Shown here piece by piece: positions 6,600 to 15,110 of a DNA stretch of 23,093 nucleotides (position 1 is its first letter; each line of letters starts with the position of its first letter). The notes under the pieces are model-generated. The model was given only the letters and a program-made list of their open reading frames with translations, had not been told where the DNA came from and did no database searches. A program made the position numbers and the translations under genes. The DNA comes from Candidatus Sodaliphilus limicaballi (GTDB lineage Bacteria; Bacteroidota; Bacteroidia; Bacteroidales; Muribaculaceae), in assembly GCA_018065815.1 (NCBI GenBank), contig JAGHSP010000123.1, forward strand, positions 1 through 23,093. The letters are read 5' to 3'.

Positions 6600-6783
6600 A
6601 TTGTTTTCTGTTTGATTTAGTTGTTCTTCATCACGGGGGACTGTCCTTGGCCCGTTTTTGCGATAGAATATCTGGCAAGGAAACATAGGTAACTGCATAA
6701 TATCAAAATCCCCTGCATTACTGTATTTCTTTTTTAAAATAACGCAAATCTCACACTTAACGGTACAGTTTTTTTGTCTCGTC

Positions 6784-6814
6784 TTTCATACTTCGTGAAA
6801 ATGTTGTACCTTTG
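6784..6814 (+). promoter_or_regulatory. hisS promoter
   Basis: TTTC (6784-6787, one mismatch to TTTG), 19 bp, then TACCTTTG (6807-6814), about 43 bp before the hisS ATG. This is a good Bacteroidota -33/-7 pair and leaves a short AT-rich leader. Confidence 0.65.
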
Positions 6815-6857
6815 TAAGTTATTTATAACTTAGTAAACAATTTAGACTTTATATACA

Positions 6858-8222
6858 ATGGCACAGAAACCGTCAATTCCTAAGGGAACCCGTGATTTTT
6901 CGCCTATCGAGATGGCGAAACGTAACTATATCTTTAACACAATCAAGGATGTGTTCCTGCTGTATGGATTCCAGCAGATTGAGACTCCTGCCATGGAGAA
7001 CCTGTCCACTCTCATGGGCAAGTATGGCGAGGAGGGCGACAAGCTGCTGTTCAAGATTCTCAACAGCGGTGACTACTTGAAGAATGCTCCCGAGGAGTTG
7101 CTTGGCGAGCGCGACTCGCTTCACTTGACTAATAAGATCAGCGAGAAGGGTCTGCGTTATGACCTCACTGTGCCCTTCGCCCGCTACGTGGTGCAGCACC
7201 GCAACGACTTGCAGATGCCGTTCAAGCGCTACCAGATTCAGCCTGTGTGGCGTGCCGACCGTCCCCAGCGCGGACGTTACCGCGAGTTCTACCAGTGTGA
7301 CGCCGACATCGTGGGCAGCGACTCGCTCATCAATGAGATTGAACTTGTTTCAATCATCGACGAGGTATTCGGCCGTTTCGGCGTGAATATCGCTATCAAA
7401 CTGAATAACCGCAAGATTCTGAGCGGTATCGCAGAGGTTATTGGTGCTCCCGACAAGCTGATTGACATCACCGTGGCTATCGACAAGATTGACAAGATAG
7501 GCCTTGACAACGTTAATGCCGAGCTGCGCGAGAAAGGTCTCACCGAAGAGGCCATTGAGACACTCAAGCCCCTGCTCACTCTTGCAGGAACCAACGAGGA
7601 GAAGATGACAACCCTCTCTACTCTGCTCGCAAGCAGCGAGACCGGCATGAAGGGCATCGAGGAGATGACCTACGTGCTTGACCATGTGAAGGAACTTGGC
7701 CTGAAATCAACCATTGAGCTTGACGTTTCTCTGGCACGCGGCCTTAACTACTATACTGGCACTATCCTTGAGGTTAAGGCTCTTGACGTGGAGATGGGTA
7801 GTATCACTGGCGGTGGACGTTATGACAACCTCACCGGCGTGTTCGGCATGCCGGGCTTGAGCGGTGTGGGCATCAGCTTCGGCGCCGACCGCATCTTTGA
7901 CGTGCTCAACACGCTCGACCTCTATCCTGCCGACACCACTGCCAGCGCACGTGTGCTGTTTGTCAACTTTGGCGAGGCCGAGGCAATGATGTCGCTCAAG
8001 CACATCAAGAAACTGCGTGCTGCTGGCATCAGCGCAGAGCTGTATCCCGACAGCGCCAAAATGAAGAAGCAGATGGCATATGCCAACGACCGCAAGGTGC
8101 CCTTTGTGGCTATCATTGGCGACAACGAGCTCAAGGACGGCACTATCGCGGTGAAGAACATGGTCACTGGCGAGCAGCAAAGTCTCACCGTGGAGGCCAT
8201 GGTCGAACTGCTGGGCGAGTGA
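6858..8222 (+). CDS. hisS: Histidine--tRNA ligase
   Basis: Charges tRNA-His with histidine using ATP, in the cytoplasm. The 454-residue length is normal. Class II synthetase motifs are all present: motif 2 around VWRADRPQRGRYREFYQCD (130-148), the HisRS-specific RGLNYYTG (294-301) and GGGRYDNL (318-325), and motif 3 SGVGISFGADRI (335-346). The C-terminal anticodon-binding domain runs from about 364 to the end. Start ATG at 6858 follows the promoter directly and gives the usual KPSIPKGTRDFSP opening. It may be co-transcribed with the downstream regulator (48-bp gap). Confidence 0.97.
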   Translation: MAQKPSIPKGTRDFSPIEMAKRNYIFNTIKDVFLLYGFQQIETPAMENLSTLMGKYGEEGDKLLFKILNSGDYLKNAPEELLGERDSLHLTNKISEKGLRYDLTVPFARYVVQHRNDLQMPFKRYQIQPVWRADRPQRGRYREFYQCDADIVGSDSLINEIELVSIIDEVFGRFGVNIAIKLNNRKILSGIAEVIGAPDKLIDITVAIDKIDKIGLDNVNAELREKGLTEEAIETLKPLLTLAGTNEEKMTTLSTLLASSETGMKGIEEMTYVLDHVKELGLKSTIELDVSLARGLNYYTGTILEVKALDVEMGSITGGGRYDNLTGVFGMPGLSGVGISFGADRIFDVLNTLDLYPADTTASARVLFVNFGEAEAMMSLKHIKKLRAAGISAELYPDSAKMKKQMAYANDRKVPFVAIIGDNELKDGTIAVKNMVTGEQQSLTVEAMVELLGE

Positions 8223-8270
8223 TTGATAACCCTCTGCTCGAATAGATAAATATTGAAATAGATTGAGAAG

Positions 8271-8945
8271 ATGGAGAGCATGTATGAACTGTTGCGCTCG
8301 TTGCCGCTGTTTCAAGGGGTGGGAGATGACCGCATATCAGAGTTGGTGGAACGCATTCCGTTTCACTTCTTGAAGTATGAGCCTGGCGATACCATCAACA
8401 AGGCTGGCGACCGGTGTGAGCACATGAGGTTTGTAGTGTCGGGCAGTGTGAACCTGACAACAGAGAGCAATCACCTGCGGGTGAAATTGTTGCAGACGTT
8501 GCATGCTCCTGGTGTTCTGGGGCCAGACAGCCTCTTCGGCATTGACAATACCTATCCCTTCAGTGCCGTGGCAGGCGAGCGTTGCGGCATCTTGCAGTTG
8601 CGCAAGAGTGACTACATGAAGGTGTTGCAGACCGACAAGGTGTTCCTCTTCAACATACTCAACTACCTGTCACGCAACTGCCAGCGCCGCACAAAGGCAT
8701 TGCAGCAGATGAGGACGGGCAGCATAGCCGAGCGGTTTGCGCGTGAAATCACCGACCTCACGACGCAACACAGCACCGACATCAAGGTGCAGTTCCGCCA
8801 GAAGGATTTGTGCACACTGCTGGGCACCCAGCGCAACTCGCTCATCACAGCACTCGACCAAATGGAGGAAGACGGCCTCATAGAATATTCTTCGACCGAA
8901 ATCAGCATCAAGTCGCTACGCGACCTTCAAGAGGTGCTGAAGTGA
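8271..8945 (+). CDS. Crp/Fnr-family transcriptional regulator
   Basis: A 224-residue DNA-binding regulator. A cyclic-nucleotide-binding-like beta-barrel occupies about 10-115 (YEPGDTINKAGD, then GVLGPDSLFG), a long dimerisation helix about 118-148, and a C-terminal winged helix about 150-215 with recognition region QKDLCTLLGTQRNSLITALDQMEEDGLI. There is no N-terminal cysteine cluster as in FNR, and the Arg/Ser pair that binds cAMP in E. coli CRP is not obvious, so the ligand is unknown. It lies between hisS and the TSCPD gene on the same strand. Confidence 0.9.
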   Translation: MESMYELLRSLPLFQGVGDDRISELVERIPFHFLKYEPGDTINKAGDRCEHMRFVVSGSVNLTTESNHLRVKLLQTLHAPGVLGPDSLFGIDNTYPFSAVAGERCGILQLRKSDYMKVLQTDKVFLFNILNYLSRNCQRRTKALQQMRTGSIAERFAREITDLTTQHSTDIKVQFRQKDLCTLLGTQRNSLITALDQMEEDGLIEYSSTEISIKSLRDLQEVLK

Positions 8946-8975
8946 TATAATTTAATTTGTTATTTAAAAAGCGTT

Positions 8976-9233
8976 ATGGCACAATTTACTTATTATACAC
9001 AGGGCACATGCTCTAGTCAGATTGATTTTGAAGTGGAGAACGGCGTTGTCAAGGGCGTTCAGTTCACAGGTGGATGCAATGGTAACTTGCAGGGTATATG
9101 CAGCCTGGTGCGCGGCATGAAGGTTGACGACGTGGTGAGCAAGCTGCAAGGAATACGCTGCGGCTACAAGGGTACATCTTGCCCCGACCAGCTGGCTCAA
9201 GCACTCCTTCAGGCCAAGGCAAAGGGACTGTAA
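8976..9233 (+). CDS. TSCPD domain protein (TIGR03905-like)
   Basis: An 85-residue protein with the pattern of the small TSCPD family: YYTQGTCSSQIDFEVENG, FTGGCNGNLQGICSLVRGM, and CGYKGTSCPDQLAQAL. Cysteines at 12, 34, 42, 62 and 69 are conserved in the family and may bind metal or act in redox. A related domain sits at the C-terminus of adenosylcobalamin-dependent ribonucleotide reductases, but the role of the stand-alone protein is not established. Complete and of normal length. Confidence 0.88.
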   Translation: MAQFTYYTQGTCSSQIDFEVENGVVKGVQFTGGCNGNLQGICSLVRGMKVDDVVSKLQGIRCGYKGTSCPDQLAQALLQAKAKGL

Positions 9234-9235
9234 GA

Positions 9236-9243
9236 TATATTTG
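9236..9243 (+). promoter_or_regulatory. Possible -7 box before the fic gene
   Basis: TATATTTG matches the -7 consensus and lies 17 bp before the Fic ATG; no TTTG is found at the -33 distance, so it may be weak or regulated. Confidence 0.35.
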
Positions 9244-9260
9244 TATTAGCAATAATCATT

Positions 9261-10304
9261 ATGCACGATAATCTGAAAAATCACTTATGTGAAATCCTCA
9301 AACGGTATCGTGATATGGGGATATCAAGACAGATAGACTATGAAAAGTTTTATCTGTACTCCATTATTGCTCACTCTACTGCAATCGAAGGGTCAACTGT
9401 AACCGAAATTGAAGCACAATTACTTTTTGATGAAGGTATCACGTCAAACAAACGGTCTCTTATTGAGCAACAAATGAACCTTGACCTCAAGAGGGCCTAT
9501 GATTATGGGCGTGAGTGGATAAAAGCGCATGAAACCATTACCGTGAACTGGTTAAAAAAATTATCGGCAATGGTTATGGCTAATACAGGAAATGAATATC
9601 ATACAATAGAAGGTGATTTTTCATCGGCACAAGGCGATTTGCGCAAACTCAATGTTACTGCAGGTGTTGGAGGACGGTCCTATATGTCCTATCTTAAAGT
9701 CCCTACCAAACTCCAAGAATTTTGCGAAGAATTAAACAGGAGGCGCAAAACTGTGGATGTTAATGATATTCCCGCTGTTTATGAATTAAGTTTTTGGGCA
9801 CACTATGAATTAGTAACTATTCATCCGTGGGCCGACGGAAATGGCCGCATGTCACGTCTGTTAATGAATCTTATTCAGATGGAATACAACGTGCTGCCTT
9901 CTAAGGTTAAGAAAGAGGATAAGGCCAAATATATACAAGCTTTAGTAGATGCTCGTGAGGATGACAATATAGAGTTGTTCATTAATTGTATGGCTGAAAT
10001 TCATTGTCACCACATGGTCATCGATATCAATTCCTACATTAGGTCAACAGGAATAAAAGTGGTCGATAAACCGACTATTGCCAAGGAAATGGCCGAAAAA
10101 TGGTCGATAAAACCCGTTTTGGCCGATAAAATGGCCGATATTTTAGTATTTTTGGCCGACAAAGAGTTTTCTACTTCGGTTGCTATATCTCAAGAAGTGG
10201 GTATGCCGGCTACAACGGTGAAGCGATATTTGCGGCAACTCGTCGGCATGGGGTATGTCGCCGCTCATGGTGCTAACAGGAACCGAACATATAATATAGT
10301 ATAA
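9261..10304 (+). CDS. Fic-domain protein (class II, self-inhibited) with C-terminal winged helix
   Basis: A 347-residue Fic-family enzyme that probably transfers AMP from ATP to a hydroxyl of a target protein. The catalytic motif HPWADGNGRMSR (188-199) has the essential His188 and the GNGR anion loop, with Trp in place of the usual Phe. An inhibitory-helix motif STAIEG (39-44, [ST]xxxE[GN]) lies N-terminal to it, which defines class II: Glu43 should block ATP binding until relieved. A winged-helix domain (about 300-345, ISQEVGMPATTVKRYLRQL) suggests DNA binding and perhaps autoregulation. The gene is AT-richer than its neighbours, a sign of transfer, yet ends only 4 bp before the MFS gene. 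Confidence 0.9.
   Translation: MHDNLKNHLCEILKRYRDMGISRQIDYEKFYLYSIIAHSTAIEGSTVTEIEAQLLFDEGITSNKRSLIEQQMNLDLKRAYDYGREWIKAHETITVNWLKKLSAMVMANTGNEYHTIEGDFSSAQGDLRKLNVTAGVGGRSYMSYLKVPTKLQEFCEELNRRRKTVDVNDIPAVYELSFWAHYELVTIHPWADGNGRMSRLLMNLIQMEYNVLPSKVKKEDKAKYIQALVDAREDDNIELFINCMAEIHCHHMVIDINSYIRSTGIKVVDKPTIAKEMAEKWSIKPVLADKMADILVFLADKEFSTSVAISQEVGMPATTVKRYLRQLVGMGYVAAHGANRNRTYNIV
10060..10163 (+). repeat. Six copies of a TGGYCGATAAA-like 11-mer inside fic
   Basis: TGGTCGATAAA (10060-10070, 10101-10111), TGGCCGAAAAA (10090-10100), TGGCCGATAAA (10120-10130), TGGCCGATATT (10132-10142) and TGGCCGACAAA (10153-10163). The copies encode a charged linker (DK..AEKW..K...ADKMAD...LADK) between the Fic core and the winged helix. 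They are in more than one spacing, so this is not a simple tandem repeat. Confidence 0.75.
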
Positions 10305-10308
10305 CACT

Positions 10309-11499
10309 ATGGCTAAGATTACCAACAAGGAGTATGCAGTGCCGTTCGTGCTGGTTACGACCTTATTCTTTATGTGGGGTTTTGCCCGCTCAATACTTGA
10401 TGTGCTCAACAAGCACTTCCAGCAGATACTGGACATCACCATAGCTCAAAGCACGGGAATACAGGTGACGACTTATCTTGCCTATTACTTGATGGCTATT
10501 CCTGCGGGGTTATTCATCAATCGATTTGGTTACAGGCGTGGGGTCGTCTTCGGGCTCTCCTTGTTTGCATTGGGTGCATTCTCGATGGTCGTTGCTAGCG
10601 GAATGTGCCGCTTCGAGGTGTTTCTTGCCGCCCTGTTTGTGATAGGGTGTGGCTTGGCATTCCTCGAGACGAGCGCTAATCCTTATAGCACAGAACTTGG
10701 ACCGCAGGAAACCTCGTCAAGTCGATTGAACTTGTCGCAGGCATTCAACGGACTGGGTAGCAGTCTGGCACCGGCACTTGTGGGCGGATTCCTCTTTGCC
10801 GGAGGGTCGGTTGATTTGCCCTACATGGTGATGGGGGCAGTTGTCGTTGTCGCTGCTATTGTGTTCTCAATGGTGAAACTGCCAGAGATAAAGCACGATG
10901 ACAGTGATGCCGAGAATGAGCAGTCGGGTCTCCTCAACCTTGCCATGCTGATAAAGAACAAGACTTTCATGCTGGGTCTTGTGGCGTTGCTGTCCTATGA
11001 AGTAGCCGAGATTTCCATCAACAGCTATTTTGTGCATTTCACCACGGGCATGGGATGGTTTGACAATGGCACCGCATCCACTGTGCTCACTGTGGCGCTG
11101 ATGTGTTTCATGGTGGGTCGTTTTGTGTGCTCGGGCATCATGCAACGAGTGCGTGCCGAGCGTGTGCTTCTCGTGTGTGCAGTGGGCACAGTGCTTTGCA
11201 TGGCCATGGTGCTGCTGTGCGGCAACTCCCGCCTAGGACTATATGCGCTCATTGCCAACTATGCTTTTGAATCGATAATGTTCCCCACTATTTTTGCACA
11301 GTCGCTCAAAGGTTTAGGGTCACTCACCAAGACGGCCTCATCGATGCTCATGATGACTCCTGTGGGCGGTTGCGCGTTCCTTGTTGTGGGATTGGTGGCC
11401 GATGCTGCTGGGTTCATTGCTCCGTTCTTTATCCCGCTAGCTGCATTTATCATAGTTCTCATTTACACACTTACCATTAACAGAAAAAACAATGCGTGA
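10309..11499 (+). CDS. FucP-like MFS sugar/H+ symporter
   Basis: A 396-residue polytopic inner-membrane transporter, 12 predicted helices. It has the FucP/glucose-galactose transporter pattern: FFMWGFARSILDVLNKHFQ in helix 1, STGIQVTTYLAYYLMAIPAGLFINRFGYRRG over helix 2 and loop 2-3, and FLETSANPYSTELGP in helix 4. Family members move L-fucose, glucose, galactose or related sugars with protons. It overlaps the downstream PfkB kinase gene by 8 bp, so the imported sugar or a derivative is probably phosphorylated by that enzyme; the exact sugar cannot be told from sequence alone. Confidence 0.88.
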   Translation: MAKITNKEYAVPFVLVTTLFFMWGFARSILDVLNKHFQQILDITIAQSTGIQVTTYLAYYLMAIPAGLFINRFGYRRGVVFGLSLFALGAFSMVVASGMCRFEVFLAALFVIGCGLAFLETSANPYSTELGPQETSSSRLNLSQAFNGLGSSLAPALVGGFLFAGGSVDLPYMVMGAVVVVAAIVFSMVKLPEIKHDDSDAENEQSGLLNLAMLIKNKTFMLGLVALLSYEVAEISINSYFVHFTTGMGWFDNGTASTVLTVALMCFMVGRFVCSGIMQRVRAERVLLVCAVGTVLCMAMVLLCGNSRLGLYALIANYAFESIMFPTIFAQSLKGLGSLTKTASSMLMMTPVGGCAFLVVGLVADAAGFIAPFFIPLAAFIIVLIYTLTINRKNNA

Positions 11500-12370
11500 C
11501 GACATCTGCTGCATAGGCCACATAACTCATGACCGCATCATCACTCCGCGACTCGTGGCCGAACTCCCCGGAGGTTCAACTTACTATTTCTCCCACGGCA
11601 TCAGTCACTTGCTAGATGAGTGCTCGGGCTTGACCTACAGGCTCGTGGCATCGCTTGCCCAGGAGGATATGCAAGCCGTGGACGACATTCGTGCCCGTGG
11701 TATAGAGGTGGAGGTGGTGCCTAGCAGCCACACCGTGTTCTTTGAGAACATATATGGCGATAATGTGAACGACCGCAAGCAGCGAGTGCTTGCCAAGGCC
11801 GACCCGTTCACCGTGGAGTCTCTTGCCAGAGTAGATGCCCGTTACATAGTGCTAGGCTCATTGCTTGCCGACGATTTCCCGCTCGACGTGGTGAAGATGC
11901 TTGCCGGTCGCGGCACTCTCGTGGTTGATGCCCAGGGGTACTTGCGTGAGGTGCACGGCGACAAGGTGCATGCATGTGACTGGGCCAACAAAGAGGAATT
12001 TTTGAAATACATAGACATTCTCAAAGTTAACGAGCATGAGGTGCGCGTGGTGAGCGGCGAGGAAGACCTGCTGCTGGGTGCGCGTCGCCTAGTGGAGTGG
12101 GGTGTAAAGGAAGTGCTGCTCACGCTGGGAAGCCTAGGCAGTTATGTGGTGACTGCCGATGAGACAATCGCCATACCTGCGTTTGCCCCGCGTGAAGTGG
12201 TTGATGCCACTGGTTGTGGCGACACCTATGTGATGGGCTATTTGTTCAAGCGCGTGCAAGGGTGCGGCATCAAGGAGGCTGCCACATTTGCCGCAGCGGT
12301 GAGCACGGTGAAGATTGAGAAAACCGGACCGTTCACGGGCACACAGGCTCAAGCCCTGGCACGTATCTAG
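11492..12370 (+). CDS. PfkB-family carbohydrate kinase
   Basis: A 292-residue ribokinase-like kinase that transfers phosphate from ATP to a sugar or nucleoside hydroxyl. The sugar-binding start (CCIGHITHDRI, then PGGSTYYFS) and the C-terminal signature DATGCGDTYVMGYL (238-251) are clear; Asp244 is the catalytic base, and the usual GAGD reads GCGD. The kinase overlaps the transporter gene by 8 bp, suggesting coupled translation and a transport-then-phosphorylation pathway. Substrate not assigned. It is convergent with the RDD gene, 17 bp apart. Confidence 0.88.
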   Translation: MRDDICCIGHITHDRIITPRLVAELPGGSTYYFSHGISHLLDECSGLTYRLVASLAQEDMQAVDDIRARGIEVEVVPSSHTVFFENIYGDNVNDRKQRVLAKADPFTVESLARVDARYIVLGSLLADDFPLDVVKMLAGRGTLVVDAQGYLREVHGDKVHACDWANKEEFLKYIDILKVNEHEVRVVSGEEDLLLGARRLVEWGVKEVLLTLGSLGSYVVTADETIAIPAFAPREVVDATGCGDTYVMGYLFKRVQGCGIKEAATFAAAVSTVKIEKTGPFTGTQAQALARI

Positions 12371-12380
12371 TAATTATTTA

Positions 12381-12405
12381 TCAACACTCAATCATCGAGG
12401 GTTGA
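12381..12405. terminator. Possible bidirectional terminator hairpin between convergent genes
   Basis: TCAACACTC (12381-12389) pairs with GAGGGTTGA (12397-12405) with one mismatch and a 7-nt loop, covering the RDD stop codon. AT-rich sequence (TAATTATTTA) flanks it on the kinase side, but there is no strong U-run, so it is only a candidate. Confidence 0.3.
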
Positions 12406-13131
12406 CGCGTAGTAGTGGTAATCGTTGGAAACCACTGATATAAACGTGTAGGGATCCATACCCATGGGATCTATGCCCAGGTGGTTGATGATCTTGTTGG
12501 CTAGTTGTCGCACCAGTTCGTCGCGATTCTTGTTCTCGGTGTAATAAGTGCGTGAGATGAGTTCCACTTGATTGAGTGTGAGGTTTGCCGCCTCGGGGTA
12601 GGTGGGTTTGTAGCCTTGGGTCACAAAGTGCGTGTCGGTGAGCAAGTAACTGTAGTTGTTGGTCTTATTGATTTTGAGCACTACAGTTCCAGCCGCAAGG
12701 TCTCCCATGCGCTGGTTGTTGGTGGTGAAAAGCACGAAAAGCACGCCTATGCCGCTCACGTCAATGAGTGAGAACAGCCACCTCATGGTATATGCGCCTA
12801 TCGATGGTGTGGTGCCGTCGAGCATTTTCACTTGTATCTTCATGATTTTCTTGCCTAGGCTCTGACCGCGGTTGAAGGTCTCGCACAGCGGGTGGTAGAA
12901 GAGGCCGGGAAGCATGATGAACAATACGGTTAAAACCAATACATAGTCTTCAATCCCTAGTCTTTCAACGAGGTCAAGGATTTTGGTCAATATGAAAATA
13001 TAGGTTATGACACCATAGACAAAACTAAGGAAGACGTAGTCAATAATATATGCTGCAATACGTTCTCCTATGCTGGCAGGGGTTTGACTGATTGACACAT
13101 ATTGTCCTGTAATTATCTGTGAGGTGGCCAT
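12388..13131 (-). CDS. RDD-family membrane protein
   Basis: A 247-residue inner-membrane protein from ATG 13131. The RDD signature is visible: Arg24 and Asp31 in ERIAAYIIDYVFL, then GQSLGKKIMKIQV (89-101) and the second half with MRWLFSLIDVSG and RMGDLAAGTVV. Three hydrophobic segments lie at about 26-48, 62-80 and 116-136; the C-terminal 95 residues are soluble. The open frame continues upstream to 13440 but that extension runs antisense through the SpoIIM-like gene and lacks support. It is divergent from the MoxR cluster, and RDD proteins commonly accompany this cluster in Bacteroidota, so it is likely part of the same system. Some RDD proteins act in ion or solute transport; its role here is unknown. 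Confidence 0.88.
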   Translation of the reverse strand: MATSQIITGQYVSISQTPASIGERIAAYIIDYVFLSFVYGVITYIFILTKILDLVERLGIEDYVLVLTVLFIMLPGLFYHPLCETFNRGQSLGKKIMKIQVKMLDGTTPSIGAYTMRWLFSLIDVSGIGVLFVLFTTNNQRMGDLAAGTVVLKINKTNNYSYLLTDTHFVTQGYKPTYPEAANLTLNQVELISRTYYTENKNRDELVRQLANKIINHLGIDPMGMDPYTFISVVSNDYHYYASTLDD

Positions 13132-13169
13132 ATAAATCAAATTAATCTTAAAAAACACATATTTTGTCG

Positions 13170-13198
13170 CAAAAGTAATGATTTTTTTAGTATATTTG
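13170..13198. promoter_or_regulatory. Divergent promoter pair between RDD and the SpoIIM/MoxR operon
   Basis: TATATTTG on + (13191-13198) lies 41 bp before the SpoIIM-like ATG; TACTTTTG on - (13177-13170) lies 38 bp before the RDD ATG. The two -7 boxes are only 13 bp apart, so RNA polymerase could not occupy both at once. -33 elements are poor on both sides (TTTG/TTG motifs at 23-24 bp rather than 19-21). Confidence 0.5.
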
Positions 13199-13239
13199 CA
13201 CAAAATACAACAAAAAAAACACAAAAGCAATTTATCAGC

Positions 13240-14214
13240 ATGAGAGAAGCAGTATTCATCAAGCAGAATCTGCGCAAGTGGAAAGAATATGAACAGGTGA
13301 TAGATAGTGCCGAGGACGAATCTCCCGACAGACTTGCCGACATATATACCGACTTGACTGCCGACCTGGCATTTGCCCAAACGCAGTACCCCAAATCGCG
13401 TGTGACCGAATACCTCAACGGCTTGGCATTGCTGCTGCACAACAGCATCTATGACGGACGCCGCGAGAAGTGGTCGCGCATCAAGGACTTTTGGCTCTAT
13501 GAGGTGCCTAGGGCCGTGTATGACTCTCGCAAGGCATTGTGGATTTCACTTGTTGTGTTCCTTGTGAGCACAGCAATGGGTGTCATCTCTCAACTTGGCG
13601 ATAGTGATTTTGCCCGAGTGATTCTGGGTGACTATTATGTAGATATGACAATCCGGAACATACAGTCGGGGCATCCCACCGATGTGTATAACACACAGTC
13701 GCAGATGCCCATGTTCTTGAGCATAGCCTATAACAACATCATGGTGAGCTTCAACGGTTTTGTCCTGGGTATATTCACAAGCTTGATGCCCGGGTATTAC
13801 CTATTTGCTAACGGCATCATGTTTGGCTGTTTCTCATTTTTCTTCTATGAGTATGGCGTGTTTGGCGAGAGCTTGCTCACGGTGATGCAGCATGGCACGC
13901 TTGAATTGTCGGCCATCGTCATCGCTTGCGGCGCAGGCATCACGATGGGCAACTCATGGCTTTTCCCTGGCACCTATAGCCGCATGAGGGCATTCCTCAT
14001 GGGAGCGAAACGAGGCATGAAGATAGTGATAGGCCTTGTGCCTGTGTTTCTTGTGGCGGCATTTATCGAGGGATTTTTCACCCGCGAGACAGGATTGCCC
14101 ATAGCTATACGCATCGCTGTGGTGGTGATCAGCGCGGCTTATATCATTGGATATTTCATCGTGTGGCCCGCAATTTTGCACCGCAGGAGTACTAAAAAGA
14201 CCGAGCAACTATGA
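13240..14214 (+). CDS. SpoIIM-like (DUF95) membrane protein
   Basis: A 324-residue protein with a soluble N-terminal helical domain (about 1-95) and five or so membrane segments (about 99-117, 170-200, 222-240, 262-280, 289-312). The family hallmark HGTLELSAI (218-226) is present. It resembles stage II sporulation protein M, but Bacteroidota do not sporulate; in this phylum the gene travels with MoxR and DUF58 genes and its function is not established. It is the first gene of the + strand run and overlaps the next gene by 4 bp (ATGA). Confidence 0.85.
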   Translation: MREAVFIKQNLRKWKEYEQVIDSAEDESPDRLADIYTDLTADLAFAQTQYPKSRVTEYLNGLALLLHNSIYDGRREKWSRIKDFWLYEVPRAVYDSRKALWISLVVFLVSTAMGVISQLGDSDFARVILGDYYVDMTIRNIQSGHPTDVYNTQSQMPMFLSIAYNNIMVSFNGFVLGIFTSLMPGYYLFANGIMFGCFSFFFYEYGVFGESLLTVMQHGTLELSAIVIACGAGITMGNSWLFPGTYSRMRAFLMGAKRGMKIVIGLVPVFLVAAFIEGFFTRETGLPIAIRIAVVVISAAYIIGYFIVWPAILHRRSTKKTEQL

Positions 14215-15104
14215 AGAAGCGTGATAAACAACCCGAGAAGATAATGCTATATTCTCAACGCACGTCGGGCGAGAATGTTAACGCTGCCCTCGACTTTGTT
14301 AAGGGCAACTGGCGTTGCTGGCTCAAGTATATCACCGTGTTCACGTTGCCGTTCTGCATAATCCTGGGCATGGCTGTTGATATCTACATTGACCAGATGA
14401 TTAATGATGGTATCCTGGGCGAACTCGATTTCTTCGGCTCTGTGTCGGCGATGAGCATCTATGTTGTTGCCCTGGCAATAGTGTGTGCTGTGACCATTGC
14501 GTTGCTCAAGATGCATCAGCAGCGGGAAAATGGACTTGACGACATAACGATCAAGGAATTATGGCCCGTGTTACGTCAATGCCTCATTCGCATCATTCCC
14601 AGCGCGCTCTTTGCCACCGTCGTGATTGTGCCGCTATACATTTTTTTGAATGTGATTTTGCTGTTTGTCTTGCCTGGAATCGGACTGATAGTGTCTTATT
14701 GCATGGTGCTACCGGTTTTGATGATTCCCATCGTTTATCTTTATGAAAGCAAGACGGAGTTTGGAGAATCAATTTCAAAAGGATTCAAGCTGGGATTTTC
14801 CAAGATCATCGGATTGGGTCTCGTGGGATTTCTCATCTTGATTGTGTCGCTGATGGCAGGAGGCGCCTTGTCGATACTCTATGCGTTGGTAATGGTGATA
14901 AAGGAGGAGTTGTTTAATGGCTATGACTTCATGAGCACTCTGATGGACCTCTTTACCCATGTGATGTGTGTGGCCGACACGCTTGTGATGATGCTTGGCG
15001 TTTCAATCAACATCCTGGCTGTTGCATTCCACTATGGCAGTGTTGCCACTGAGAAAGATGACGCCTCGCTTGAGGTGGAAATTAGTAATTTTGAAAAGTT
15101 GTAA
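14211..15104 (+). CDS. Polytopic membrane protein of the MoxR cluster
   Basis: A 297-residue protein of unknown function. Six hydrophobic segments are visible (about 40-60, 79-99, 130-150, 152-178, 199-230 and 252-275) with an internal helix-breaking GIGLIVSYCMVLPVLMIP, so it resembles small-molecule-permease-like or glycerophosphodiesterase membrane domains, though I see no diagnostic motif. Its ATG overlaps the SpoIIM-like stop (ATGA) and it ends 6 bp before the DUF4129 gene, so it belongs to the operon and probably to the complex. Confidence 0.75.
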   Translation: MKKRDKQPEKIMLYSQRTSGENVNAALDFVKGNWRCWLKYITVFTLPFCIILGMAVDIYIDQMINDGILGELDFFGSVSAMSIYVVALAIVCAVTIALLKMHQQRENGLDDITIKELWPVLRQCLIRIIPSALFATVVIVPLYIFLNVILLFVLPGIGLIVSYCMVLPVLMIPIVYLYESKTEFGESISKGFKLGFSKIIGLGLVGFLILIVSLMAGGALSILYALVMVIKEELFNGYDFMSTLMDLFTHVMCVADTLVMMLGVSINILAVAFHYGSVATEKDDASLEVEISNFEKL

Positions 15105-15110
15105 TAAGTT

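Noticed and set aside
7707..8315. Long minus-strand frame (202 residues) opposite hisS
   Set aside because: His/Leu-rich antisense shadow of a well-conserved gene; no signal of its own.
13132..13440. N-terminal extension of the RDD frame to 350 residues
   Set aside because: It runs antisense through the SpoIIM-like gene and the divergent promoter region; the RDD protein begins naturally at MATSQIITG (13131).
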